DNA of 5,110 bases from Aromatoleum sp. (lineage in GTDB: Bacteria > Pseudomonadota > Gammaproteobacteria > Burkholderiales > Casimicrobiaceae): assembly GCA_010365205.1 (NCBI GenBank), contig JAAFGU010000203.1:1-5110 (forward strand), written 5' to 3'. The notes below the pieces were generated by a model that had not been told where the DNA came from, ran no database searches, and was given only the letters and a program-made list of their open reading frames with translations. Made by a program: the position numbers and the translations under genes. This document shows positions 1 through 5,110 of this stretch, piece after piece (position 1 is the first letter of the stretch; each line of letters starts with the position of its first letter).

Positions 1-1
1 G

Positions 2-331
2 CGCCACGCCGCCTGGACGATGCTGCGGCTGCCGCGCGAGGTTGCGCCGCTGTTCCGCGCCTGGCTCGACGCGCACTACCCGCTGCGCGCCGCGCACGTG
101 ATGAGCATCGTCCGGCAGATTCGCGGCGGGCGCGACAACGAGCCGCGCTTCGGCGTGCGGATGGGCGGCCAGGGCGAATTCGCCGATCTCATCCGCCTGC
201 GCTTCGCGCTCGCGTGCAAGCGCCTGGGTCTGAACGCCGAGCGCGACGTTCCGCTCGACATCTCGCGGTTCAGGCCGCCGGTTGCGGTTGCGACCGCGGT
301 TGCGAACTCGCCGCAGCTCGACCTGTTCTGA
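2..331 (+). CDS. PA0069-family radical SAM protein, C-terminal part (5' end outside window)
   Basis: The frame is open from base 2 and ends at TGA 329-331, giving the last 109 residues of a longer protein. The first in-window Met (base 20) is internal, because the residues before it (RHAAWT) continue the family's conserved run into LRLPREVAPLFRAWL. The tail HYPLRAAHVMSIVRQIRGG, followed by a segment with RFGVRMGGQGEFADLI, then SRFRPP and a terminal QLDLF, is what I recognise as the C-terminus of PA0069-type radical SAM proteins (SplB-like, COG1533). The family is cytoplasmic and would use a [4Fe-4S] cluster and S-adenosylmethionine; its substrate is not established to my knowledge. The CxxxCxxC cluster motif lies upstream of the window and cannot be checked. 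The gene converges on the TonB receptor gene. The family call rests on memory of conserved tail motifs, not on a search. Confidence 0.82.
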   Translation, partial: RHAAWTMLRLPREVAPLFRAWLDAHYPLRAAHVMSIVRQIRGGRDNEPRFGVRMGGQGEFADLIRLRFALACKRLGLNAERDVPLDISRFRPPVAVATAVANSPQLDLF

Positions 332-341
332 CGCCGGCCAG

Positions 342-352
342 AAAGTAGGGTC
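342..352 (+). repeat. Partial copy of the dispersed repeat at 4225-4303
   Basis: AAAGTAGGGTC here is identical to the outer end of the left arm of the long inverted repeat at 4225-4235. Each sits 10-11 bp after a stop codon. The preceding bases also align (ACGCCGGCCAG here, ACGCCGCC there) with a 3-nt length difference. No matching second arm is present here, so this would be a remnant or a solo end. An 11-mer match alone could be chance. Confidence 0.35.
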
Positions 353-374
353 GTAAGAGGCCTCAGCCTTCGCC

Positions 375-400
375 AAAAAAGGGCGCCCCGCGGGGCGCCC
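375..400 (-). terminator. Rho-independent terminator of the TonB-dependent receptor gene
   Basis: Bases 381-400 form a perfect 20-bp palindrome (GGGCGCCCCGCGGGGCGCCC) that folds as an 8-bp all-GC stem with a CGCG loop. On the minus strand it is followed at once by TTTTTT (380-375), the classical intrinsic terminator layout. It lies about 20 bases past the receptor stop codon. On the plus strand the nearest T-run (407-410) is six bases from the stem, so termination of the radical SAM transcript here would be weaker. Confidence 0.9.
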
Positions 401-420
401 CATTCGTTTTCCGGCGAGGA

Positions 421-3153
421 CTACTTGAACGCGTACTTAACGCTGCCGTACCAGTAGCGGCCGGTCGGGTCGGTGAGCGCCGCATCGTAGCCGATCTGGA
501 ACGACTGCGCCTGGCGCGTGAATGGCGGGTTCGTATCCATCAGGTTCTTCACGCCGAGCGCCAAGGTCAGGTTCTTGAATCCCGAGTACGTCCCGTGCAG
601 GCCGTAGACGCTGTAGCTGCCCACGGTGCGCGGGTTGCCGTCGTTGTCGGGCTCGCTGTACGAGTGCACGTAGGTCTGGTTCAGGTTCGCCTGCCACGGA
701 CCGTAGGCGTACGTCAGGTTGGCGTTGTGTTTCCACCGCGGGAAGGCGCCGGTCGAACCGGTGCTGCTCACGGTGACCGCGACGCCGCCGGCGTAGGTGC
801 CGATCAGGTGCTGCACCTCGCCGCCCTTTGCCTGCTGGTCCCACTCGATGTAGTAACTTCCCGAGAAGTTGAATCCGACCTGCCCCCAATCCATCTTCGG
901 GAAGTTGTACTTCGCGTTGACGTCGATGCCGGACGTCGTCAGCTGGTTCAGGTTGACGTTGGTCTGGATGCTGTAATTGATCGGGCACGGCACGCCGGGT
1001 GGTTGCGGCGGGCAGCCGGTGCTGCCGGGCGCGTAGCGAAGCAGCAGTCCCGCCGACTCGGCGGCCGGAATGTCGGTGAAGATGGGTTCTTCGCCCGGCG
1101 CGCCGATCACGTCCTTGATCTTGATGTGCCAGTAATCGGCGCCGATCGACAGGCTCTTGACCGGCTCCCAGACGCCGCCGAAGCTGTACTGCGTCGAGCG
1201 TTCGGGCTTCAGATCCGGATTGCCGCCCTGCTTGGACGTGAACTGCGCGTTGCAATCGCGCGGGCTGCCCGTCAGCGGACAGCGAATCGGATCGTCGTAA
1301 TTGCCGCCGGTCGAGCCGAAGAAAGCCGGCTGGAAAAGCTCCGGCAGGCTCGGCGCGCGGAACCCGGTGCCCACCGAACCGCGAACCAGCACATCCTTAG
1401 TCGGCTGCCAGCGCACCGACAGCTTCGGATTGGTCGTGTTGCCCACACCCTGGTAATCGTCATAGCGCACCGCCAGGTTGGCCTCGAGGCCTTTGACGAT
1501 CGGAACGTTCACCTCCCCGTACAGCGCGTAGACGTTGCGGCTGACCTTCGGAATCGACGCGATGCTCCCGCCGAAGCCCGGCACGTCGGCCTCGGTCGTC
1601 GCCTGCGACGAGTTGTACTCGTACTGCTCGTGACGATAGGTGCCGCCGAGCGCCATCGACACCGGGCCGGCCGGCAATTGCCATATCTCGTTCGACGCCC
1701 TGACATCAAATTCGGACGACGTCCCGGTTGCGTCGAGCACCTTGCCCTTGATCAGCGCGGTCTGCAGCTCGTCGAGCGCGGCCCCGCTGTTGCGTCCGAA
1801 CAGGTTGATCCGGCCGCTGTTCAGGATCGGCAGCAGCGTCGAGCCCTTCGACCAGCCGGCGAGCCACTCGTCCTCCGCCGTGCTCTGCGCCCAGTTCAAT
1901 GCGGCGGTGTAATCCCAACCCTTGATCATGCCCTGCAGGCCGGCAATGAAGCGGGTCTGCTTGATCGTGTTCTTGTCGGTGCGCGGACCCAGATCGAGGC
2001 CGCGCCAGAACACTTCGAGCGGCTGCCCGTTGAGACCATACTGCGTCGCCAGCGCCGTCGGGTAGAACGGCGATCCCGGGACCGTCAGGACCCGGTCGCC
2101 CGAGAGTATCGTCGCCGACGAGATCGGCGGCGGCGAGACGCGGGAAATGCTCTCCGTCTGCGACCACGAGCCCTCGAAGAACGCCTGGTGGTCGGGCGCG
2201 AACTGCCAGCGCGCGCTTCCGAAGACGTTCCACGACTCCGACGGCGGCTGGATGTCGATGATGCTCGCGTAGTCGAAGCGGCATTGCTTCGGGCTGCCCA
2301 GCGTCGGGAACGAAAACGGCGGCAGGCACGCCGGATTGCCCGGGCTGATGGTCACGCCGGCGGGACGCCCCGGGACCGGCGGCAAAAACACGTTGCCAGG
2401 GATGCTGTTGCCCGAGGTCTTGTCGTAGGTTCCGCCGGTTGCGTTGGGCAGGTACGCGGTCTTCGAGAACTCGCGCTGCGAAGCAAGGATGTTGTCGTAC
2501 TTCTGGTAATCGACCGTTCCGAAGATGTTGAGCCTGTCCTTGGCGAGGTCGCCCCAGCCGGCCGAGACGTTGTAGCGTTTCGCCTTGCCGCCTCCCTGTT
2601 CCGAATCGCCGTAGTAGGCGTAGGCCTCGGCGCCGGTGAAGTCCTTGCGCAGGATGAAATTGATCACGCCGGCGATCGCATCGGTGCCGTAGACGGCGGA
2701 CGCGCCGTCGGTCAGCACCTCGACGCGCTCGATCGCCGACAGCGGGATCGAGTTGACGTCGACCGACGTTCCGGAGAACGCGGTATTCGCCGTGCGCCGG
2801 CCGTTCAGCAGCACCAGCGTGCGGGAGGAGCCCAGCCCGCGCAGCGAAGCGGTCGCGTAGCCGACATTCGTCCCGCCCTCGCCGCCGGCGAGGTTGAGGC
2901 CGCCGATCGACGAGTTGCTGCTGAGCCGATCGATGACGCCCGCCGCGTTCTGGATGCCTTCGAGCTCGAGGTCGGCGCGCGTGATGATCTGCACCGGCAA
3001 TGCGCCTTCGGATTCGACCCGCTTGATGTTGGAGCCCGTCACGTCGACCTTGACGTCGACCGCGTATGCGGACAGCGGCAGATTGGCCGCAAGCCCGGCT
3101 GCGACGCTTGTGGCGATCCACAGCCGTTTCCGCAGGAATGTCAGATTCTTCAT
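421..3153 (-). CDS. TonB-dependent outer-membrane receptor (plug plus beta-barrel), substrate unknown
   Basis: This 910-residue protein is predicted to import a ligand across the outer membrane using TonB-ExbBD energy. I chose the Met at 3153 because it opens a good signal peptide: basic MKNLTFLRKR, a hydrophobic stretch to about residue 27, and a cleavage site after AYA (29-31). A purine-rich site (GGGGGAA) lies 7-8 bases upstream. The mature start VDVKVDVTGSNIKR could hold a degenerate TonB box. The plug spans about 50-170, with LRGLGSSRTLVLLNGRR (104-120) and VEVLTDGASAVYGTDAIAG (144-162). The barrel runs from about 175 to the end, with typical GTGFRAPSLPELF (595-607), NPDLKPERS (645-653) and GVKNLMDTNPPFT (867-879). 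There is no secretin/STN domain, so FecI/FecR-type signalling is not indicated. Three closely spaced Cys pairs (276/291, 625/634, 714/723) probably form disulfides in extracellular loops. The C-terminus is YAFK rather than ending in an aromatic residue. The family call is firm; the ligand (siderophore, sugar, peptide or other) cannot be told. Confidence 0.95.
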   Translation of the reverse strand: MKNLTFLRKRLWIATSVAAGLAANLPLSAYAVDVKVDVTGSNIKRVESEGALPVQIITRADLELEGIQNAAGVIDRLSSNSSIGGLNLAGGEGGTNVGYATASLRGLGSSRTLVLLNGRRTANTAFSGTSVDVNSIPLSAIERVEVLTDGASAVYGTDAIAGVINFILRKDFTGAEAYAYYGDSEQGGGKAKRYNVSAGWGDLAKDRLNIFGTVDYQKYDNILASQREFSKTAYLPNATGGTYDKTSGNSIPGNVFLPPVPGRPAGVTISPGNPACLPPFSFPTLGSPKQCRFDYASIIDIQPPSESWNVFGSARWQFAPDHQAFFEGSWSQTESISRVSPPPISSATILSGDRVLTVPGSPFYPTALATQYGLNGQPLEVFWRGLDLGPRTDKNTIKQTRFIAGLQGMIKGWDYTAALNWAQSTAEDEWLAGWSKGSTLLPILNSGRINLFGRNSGAALDELQTALIKGKVLDATGTSSEFDVRASNEIWQLPAGPVSMALGGTYRHEQYEYNSSQATTEADVPGFGGSIASIPKVSRNVYALYGEVNVPIVKGLEANLAVRYDDYQGVGNTTNPKLSVRWQPTKDVLVRGSVGTGFRAPSLPELFQPAFFGSTGGNYDDPIRCPLTGSPRDCNAQFTSKQGGNPDLKPERSTQYSFGGVWEPVKSLSIGADYWHIKIKDVIGAPGEEPIFTDIPAAESAGLLLRYAPGSTGCPPQPPGVPCPINYSIQTNVNLNQLTTSGIDVNAKYNFPKMDWGQVGFNFSGSYYIEWDQQAKGGEVQHLIGTYAGGVAVTVSSTGSTGAFPRWKHNANLTYAYGPWQANLNQTYVHSYSEPDNDGNPRTVGSYSVYGLHGTYSGFKNLTLALGVKNLMDTNPPFTRQAQSFQIGYDAALTDPTGRYWYGSVKYAFK

Positions 3154-3160
3154 CGAGTAT

Positions 3161-3167
3161 TTCCCCC
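3161..3167 (-). promoter_or_regulatory. Ribosome binding site deciding the receptor start
   Basis: Read on the minus strand, GGGGGAA lies 7 bases before the ATG at 3153-3151. It supports this start over the in-frame upstream Met codons of the extended open frame, which would bury the signal peptide behind an Arg-rich leader. Confidence 0.6.
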
Positions 3168-3516
3168 AAACGAGATCGGTTTTTCGAGACGCCGCCATCG
3201 AGCGATTCAGGCGACGATTGACGAAGCCTAAGAGGCGCAAAACACCGGTCGCAAGGCGTGGTTGGTCAACGGTCCGGCCTCGTGTGCGAACCGCGGACCG
3301 GAGTGGGCGAACCGCCCGCGGTCGACGCGTGACGCGCCGGTTGATTCGCCGCGGATGCGAACGGTGATGCGACCGGCGACGCGGACGCCGAAATGACGTG
3401 CCGTCGCGGGACGACGCAAGCGCATCGGCGCGGACGGAGCGCGGGCAGAATTCGGGGATCGCGTGCGTAGCCGGGCTGCGGCCCGTTCGGGCGGCGCCTT
3501 CGGCGGCGCGCCCAGA

Positions 3517-3540
3517 AGGAAAATGCCGAGGAAAATGCCG
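3517..3540. repeat. Perfect 12-bp tandem duplication
   Basis: AGGAAAATGCCG occurs twice head to tail (3517-3528 and 3529-3540). The second copy runs straight into the left arm of the inverted repeat starting at 3536. On the minus strand it reads as two CGGCATTTTCCT units just after the stem. Confidence 0.9.
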
Positions 3541-3600
3541 AAGTGCGCGCTCCAAGGCGACTGGGGGTCCCCGCAGGAGGTGTGCCCGCGCACTTCGGCA
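3536..3600 (-). other. Candidate structured leader element: 14-bp inverted repeat with nested hairpin
   Basis: TGCCGAAGTGCGCG (3536-3549) and CGCGCACTTCGGCA (3587-3600) are perfect inverted repeats around a 37-nt interior. Inside, 3561-3576 can form a smaller stem (CTG+GGG against CCC+CAG with one bulged G and a 3-nt loop). On the minus strand the long stem is followed by ATTTTCC, repeated once more 12 bases later. This weakly resembles a terminator or attenuator in a receptor leader transcript. It matches no riboswitch class I recognise; I looked for cobalamin-type boxes and saw none. The repeat is certain; its function is inference. Confidence 0.5.
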
Positions 3601-3713
3601 CGACCGCATCCTGACGCGGTCCGGTGCACGCCGGCGAATTGATTGGCCGGCGGGCGGCGGGCGGCGGCGAAGCGGGATGCGACGCGGGCGAAACGGCGGC
3701 GACGCGTTCCCGC

Positions 3714-3742
3714 TTGACTCCGTAACGCTCTAATTATATTTT
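3714..3742 (+). promoter_or_regulatory. Sigma-70-type promoter for the LytTR gene
   Basis: TTGACT (3714-3719, 5 of 6 consensus) is followed after 17 bp by TATTTT (3737-3742, 4 of 6) inside a run of 15 consecutive A/T bases, striking in this GC-rich window. Predicted transcription would start near 3750 and leave a leader of about 47 nt before the LytTR start. Confidence 0.6.
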
Positions 3743-3752
3743 ATACGTTACG
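3721..3752. promoter_or_regulatory. Candidate operator: CGTAACG-N18-CGTTACG inverted repeat over the promoter core
   Basis: CGTAACG (3721-3727) and CGTTACG (3746-3752) are perfect 7-bp inverted repeats, centres 25 bp apart, flanking the AT-rich -10 region. One arm lies in the -35/-10 spacer and the other near the predicted start site, a natural place for a repressor or autoregulator. LytTR proteins usually bind direct repeats, so LytTR binding here is not assured. Confidence 0.4.
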
Positions 3753-3760
3753 CGCGGCAA
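3733..3760 (-). promoter_or_regulatory. Possible divergent sigma-70-type promoter toward the receptor gene
   Basis: On the minus strand, a perfect TATAAT (3738-3733) is preceded after 16 bp by TTGCCG (3760-3755, 4 of 6 consensus). It overlaps the plus-strand promoter. It could drive the receptor with a leader of about 570 nt, but AT-rich DNA easily gives chance -10 matches. Confidence 0.35.
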
Positions 3761-3796
3761 GGGCATCCCCTCGCGCCCGTTGACGGGAAACAGACG

Positions 3797-4213
3797 ATGG
3801 CACAGTCAATAGACGTCACCGCGCACTTCGCTCCGGCTGCATCGCCGGATGCGGCTACAGCCCCGGCGCCGTTTTCTCGTCCGCCGCTGCGCCGACTTGC
3901 GGTCCGCTCCGTCAACCGGATCGTGATCGTTCCGGTCGCCGCCATTCAGCGGCTCGAGGCGGAGGACAACTACGTGCGCATCTGGACGGACCGCGCCTAC
4001 CTGCACAAGGAAACGCTGACCGGACTGATCGCGCGACTCGACCCGGCCGATTTCCTGCGCGGGCACCGATCGCACGCGGTGAACCTGCGCGTCGTGCGCG
4101 AATTGCGGCCGCTGCTGCATGGCGAGTATCTGATCGTCCTCGGGGACGGCACCGAGATCACGTCGGGCCGCAGCTTCCGCGCAATGATCCAGCGCACGTT
4201 CGGACTCGCGTAG
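3797..4213 (+). CDS. Stand-alone LytTR-domain DNA-binding regulator
   Basis: This 138-residue protein has one LytTR DNA-binding domain at about residues 33-135. Family landmarks are IQRLEAEDNYVRIWT (50-64), the LHKETL strand/helix (69-74), DFLRGHRSHAVNL (85-97, the most diagnostic motif) and GEYLIVLGDGTEITSGRSFR (109-128). The first 30 residues are an Ala/Pro-rich, probably disordered tail. There is no receiver domain with its phospho-acceptor Asp, no membrane segment and no adjacent histidine kinase, so it is not a classical LytR/AlgR response regulator. How it senses a signal is unknown. The ATG at 3797 is preceded by GGGA eight bases upstream. It has its own promoter-like site and is divergent from the TonB receptor, which suggests that gene as a target (inference). 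SGRSFR replaces the commoner SRSYR near the end. Confidence 0.9.
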   Translation: MAQSIDVTAHFAPAASPDAATAPAPFSRPPLRRLAVRSVNRIVIVPVAAIQRLEAEDNYVRIWTDRAYLHKETLTGLIARLDPADFLRGHRSHAVNLRVVRELRPLLHGEYLIVLGDGTEITSGRSFRAMIQRTFGLA

Positions 4214-4224
4214 CTCACGCCGCC

Positions 4225-4303
4225 AAAGTAGGGTCAGACTCGACTTTTCCGATGTGCGTGCGAGTGCCCCGTCTGTGACGAAAGTCGAGTCTGACCCTAA
4301 TTT
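4225..4303. repeat. Long inverted repeat, dispersed/MITE-like
   Basis: TAGGGTCAGACTCGACTTT (4229-4247) is the exact reverse complement of 4281-4299. Flanking AAA (4225-4227) and TTT (4301-4303) extend the pairing to 23 positions with one mismatch (4228/4300), around a 33-nt spacer. It starts 11 bp after the LytTR stop codon. The AT/GC-balanced arms differ from the surrounding GC-rich DNA. From memory, GGGTCAGAC-type intergenic repeats recur in beta/gammaproteobacterial genomes, sometimes near REP-associated transposases; I could not check that here. In RNA it would form a long hairpin, but there is no proper T-run after it on either strand, so it is not a standard terminator. Confidence 0.8.
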
Positions 4304-4534
4304 CCTCGGCGCAACTAGGGCCGGGGCTTGCGCCGCCGCGGCTTCCGCGCTATGGTTGCTCTGGCGCATGTATATGCATTGATCCGGGCGATGTGCACGG
4401 ATGATGCGCGCTGGAGATCGTGGCCACGAGCTGCCGATCGTCTCTTTTCCGTTCGCCGCGAGGTGAGGGCCCACGCGGCGGCGTGGCAGCGGGCGTTGCC
4501 GACGGCCAGGACGACCGGACGCGAACGCTGCGTC

Positions 4535-4540
4535 GGGGAA
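4535..4540 (+). promoter_or_regulatory. Ribosome binding site deciding the MarR start
   Basis: GGGGAA ends five bases before the ATG at 4546. The in-frame Met at 4420 has no such site and would add an Arg/Gly-rich 42-residue extension unlike the family. The stretch 4304-4534 upstream shows no gene. TGTATATGCATTG around 4369-4381 is the only AT-rich candidate for a promoter, with no good -35. Confidence 0.6.
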
Positions 4541-4545
4541 ACGAC

Positions 4546-5025
4546 ATGGGTAAGCCGGTCCGGGAAGGCGTGGGCGATCCAGCCCGCGCAGTCGCAAGCA
4601 CCTACGCCCCGCGCGGGAACGAGTGCGCGTTCAACAACCTGAAAGTGCTCTCCCGCGTGCTCTCCTCGGTGTACGACGAGGAGCTGCGTCCCGTGGGCCT
4701 TCGCGCCAGCCAGCTCGCGCTGATGTGGGCCATTCTCGCGGCGGAGCCGGTGGAACTCGGCCACCTCGGGGTCGCGACGTTCACCGACCAGACCACGTTG
4801 AGCCGAACCATCGCGACGCTGAAACGGGCCGGTCTGGTGAGCCTTCGAACGGGCACCGACCGCCGTGTCCGGATGGTCGCCCTCACCGCGGCCGGCCGCG
4901 AACGCTTCGCGGCCGCGATGCCGCTGTGGGAAGCCGCGCAGCGCCGCGCCGGCGAATGGATTCCGCTCGACACGCTGCGCAGCCTCGCGCGCAAAGTTCG
5001 GAAGGGCGCGCATGTCGCCGCCTGA
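4546..5025 (+). CDS. MarR-family winged-helix transcriptional regulator
   Basis: The 159-residue protein has the usual MarR size and order. A helical dimerisation segment comes first (27-50, CAFNNLKVLSRVLSSVYDEE), then GLRASQLALMWAI (51-63). The recognition helix lies in DQTTLSRTIATLKRAGLV (81-98) and the wing in GTDRRVRMVALT (103-114). A C-terminal helix follows with PLWEAAQ (126-132), typical of the proteobacterial DxTTLSR-type subgroup. MarR proteins act as cytoplasmic dimers, usually repressing themselves and an adjacent transporter or enzyme until a small aromatic ligand or oxidant releases them. The only Cys (27) sits in the first helix, roughly where OhrR carries its sensing Cys, but this is weak evidence for redox control. 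The downstream reading frame overlaps its 3' end by 14 bp, suggesting an operon. The effector is unknown. Confidence 0.93.
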   Translation: MGKPVREGVGDPARAVASTYAPRGNECAFNNLKVLSRVLSSVYDEELRPVGLRASQLALMWAILAAEPVELGHLGVATFTDQTTLSRTIATLKRAGLVSLRTGTDRRVRMVALTAAGRERFAAAMPLWEAAQRRAGEWIPLDTLRSLARKVRKGAHVAA

Positions 5026-5110
5026 TTCTCCGCCCGATTTTCCGTCCGCCGGCGTCCGGGCGAGCGCATCGAATCACCCCGCCGCCTTGCCTCCCGCACG
5101 CCTCGCCTCG
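5012..5110 (+). CDS. Start of an overlapping downstream gene (3' end outside window), unidentified
   Basis: An ATG at 5012 opens a frame with no stop to the window end (33 codons). It overlaps the MarR gene's last 14 bases and is preceded by a strong Shine-Dalgarno, GGAAGGG (5000-5006), five bases before the ATG. This overlap-plus-SD layout is typical of translational coupling. The visible N-terminus (MSPPDSPPDFPSAGVRAS, continuing Ala/Pro-rich) is a low-complexity leader that shows no domain. By context it would be the MarR target, often an efflux permease or a detoxifying enzyme, but nothing in the residues shows this. A short GC-rich open frame could also arise by chance. Confidence 0.5.
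   Translation, partial: MSPPDSPPDFPSAGVRASASNHPAALPPARLAS

Larger units (their letters stand above)
3154..3796. other. Divergent intergenic/regulatory region between receptor and LytTR genes
   Basis: This 643-bp stretch separates two divergent genes and has no convincing coding sequence. The open frames across it translate to Arg/Pro/Ala-rich protein without a recognisable domain. It holds several GC-rich short hairpins around 3472-3510, the 12-bp tandem duplication at 3517-3540, the inverted repeat at 3536-3600, a GCCGGC-N10-GCCGGC hairpin at 3630-3651, a G-rich GGGCGGC doublet at 3652-3665, and the AT-rich promoter core at 3731-3745. Between 3168 and about 3470 I see no clear signal and no strong sigma-70 promoter close to the receptor start. 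If the receptor is transcribed from the AT-rich core, its leader would be about 570 nt. Confidence 0.6.

Noticed and set aside
595..3231. 878-codon open frame on the plus strand, antisense to the receptor gene
   Set aside because: Its translation is Arg/Val/Ala/Asp-rich with no domain, and the opposite strand encodes an unmistakable TonB receptor. Long antisense frames are expected at this GC content.
3154..3609. N-terminal extension of the receptor reading frame up to 3609
   Set aside because: The extension is Arg/Pro-rich and would bury a clear signal peptide. The Met at 3153 has a ribosome site and a proper signal sequence.
3228..3629. 133-codon minus-strand frame in the intergenic region
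   Set aside because: Low-complexity translation with no domain. Its GIFLGIFL stretch is just the 12-bp DNA duplication read as protein.
3154..3796. Cobalamin or other known riboswitch in the receptor leader
   Set aside because: I saw no conserved B12-box or other familiar aptamer motif on the minus strand. Only generic hairpins are supported.
4225..4303. Reading the long inverted repeat as the LytTR gene's intrinsic terminator
   Set aside because: The 33-nt loop and the lack of a T-run after the stem do not fit; a dispersed repeat is more likely.
4420..4545. Upstream in-frame start for the MarR protein
   Set aside because: No ribosome site, an atypical Arg/Gly-rich extension, and an abnormal family length. 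The 4546 start has GGGGAA at good spacing.
3806..4597. 263-codon minus-strand frame across the LytTR gene and the repeat
   Set aside because: A shadow of the LytTR gene, running through the inverted repeat and non-coding DNA, with no recognisable motifs.
4315..5013. 232-codon minus-strand frame opposite the MarR gene
   Set aside because: The plus strand has all MarR landmarks. This frame shows only Arg/Ala-rich sequence.

Overview
The window is GC-rich, roughly two thirds G+C by eye, with tightly packed genes of proteobacterial type. A large TonB-dependent outer-membrane receptor shows it is a Gram-negative. The receptor subtype, the PA0069-type radical SAM protein and the MarR subtype all fit a beta- or gammaproteobacterium (Burkholderiales, Rhodocyclales or Xanthomonadales-like). 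No gene here fixes the genus.

Layout: (1) 2-331 (+) is the C-terminal end of a PA0069-family radical SAM protein. (2) 375-400 holds a strong intrinsic terminator for the opposing gene. (3) 421-3153 (-) encodes a 910-residue TonB-dependent receptor with signal peptide, plug and beta-barrel. (4) 3154-3796 is a 643-bp divergent intergenic region. It contains a 12-bp tandem duplication, a 14-bp inverted repeat around a nested hairpin, and a very AT-rich core with back-to-back promoter-like elements inside a CGTAACG/CGTTACG inverted repeat. (5) 3797-4213 (+) is a small stand-alone LytTR DNA-binding protein. (6) 4225-4303 is a long inverted repeat of dispersed-repeat type; an 11-nt piece of it also occurs at 342-352, likewise just after a stop codon. 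(7) 4546-5025 (+) is a MarR-family regulator. (8) 5012 to the window end (+) is probably the start of the next gene, overlapping the MarR gene by 14 bp.

How the genes may work together: the clearest hypothesis is that the orphan LytTR protein controls itself and the divergent receptor from the shared AT-rich, inverted-repeat-bearing region. MarR and the overlapping downstream gene look like a separate translationally coupled unit, the usual arrangement of a regulator with its target transporter or enzyme. Nothing here proves a new defence or mobile system. The intergenic element and the dispersed inverted repeat are the parts not explained by ordinary genes.
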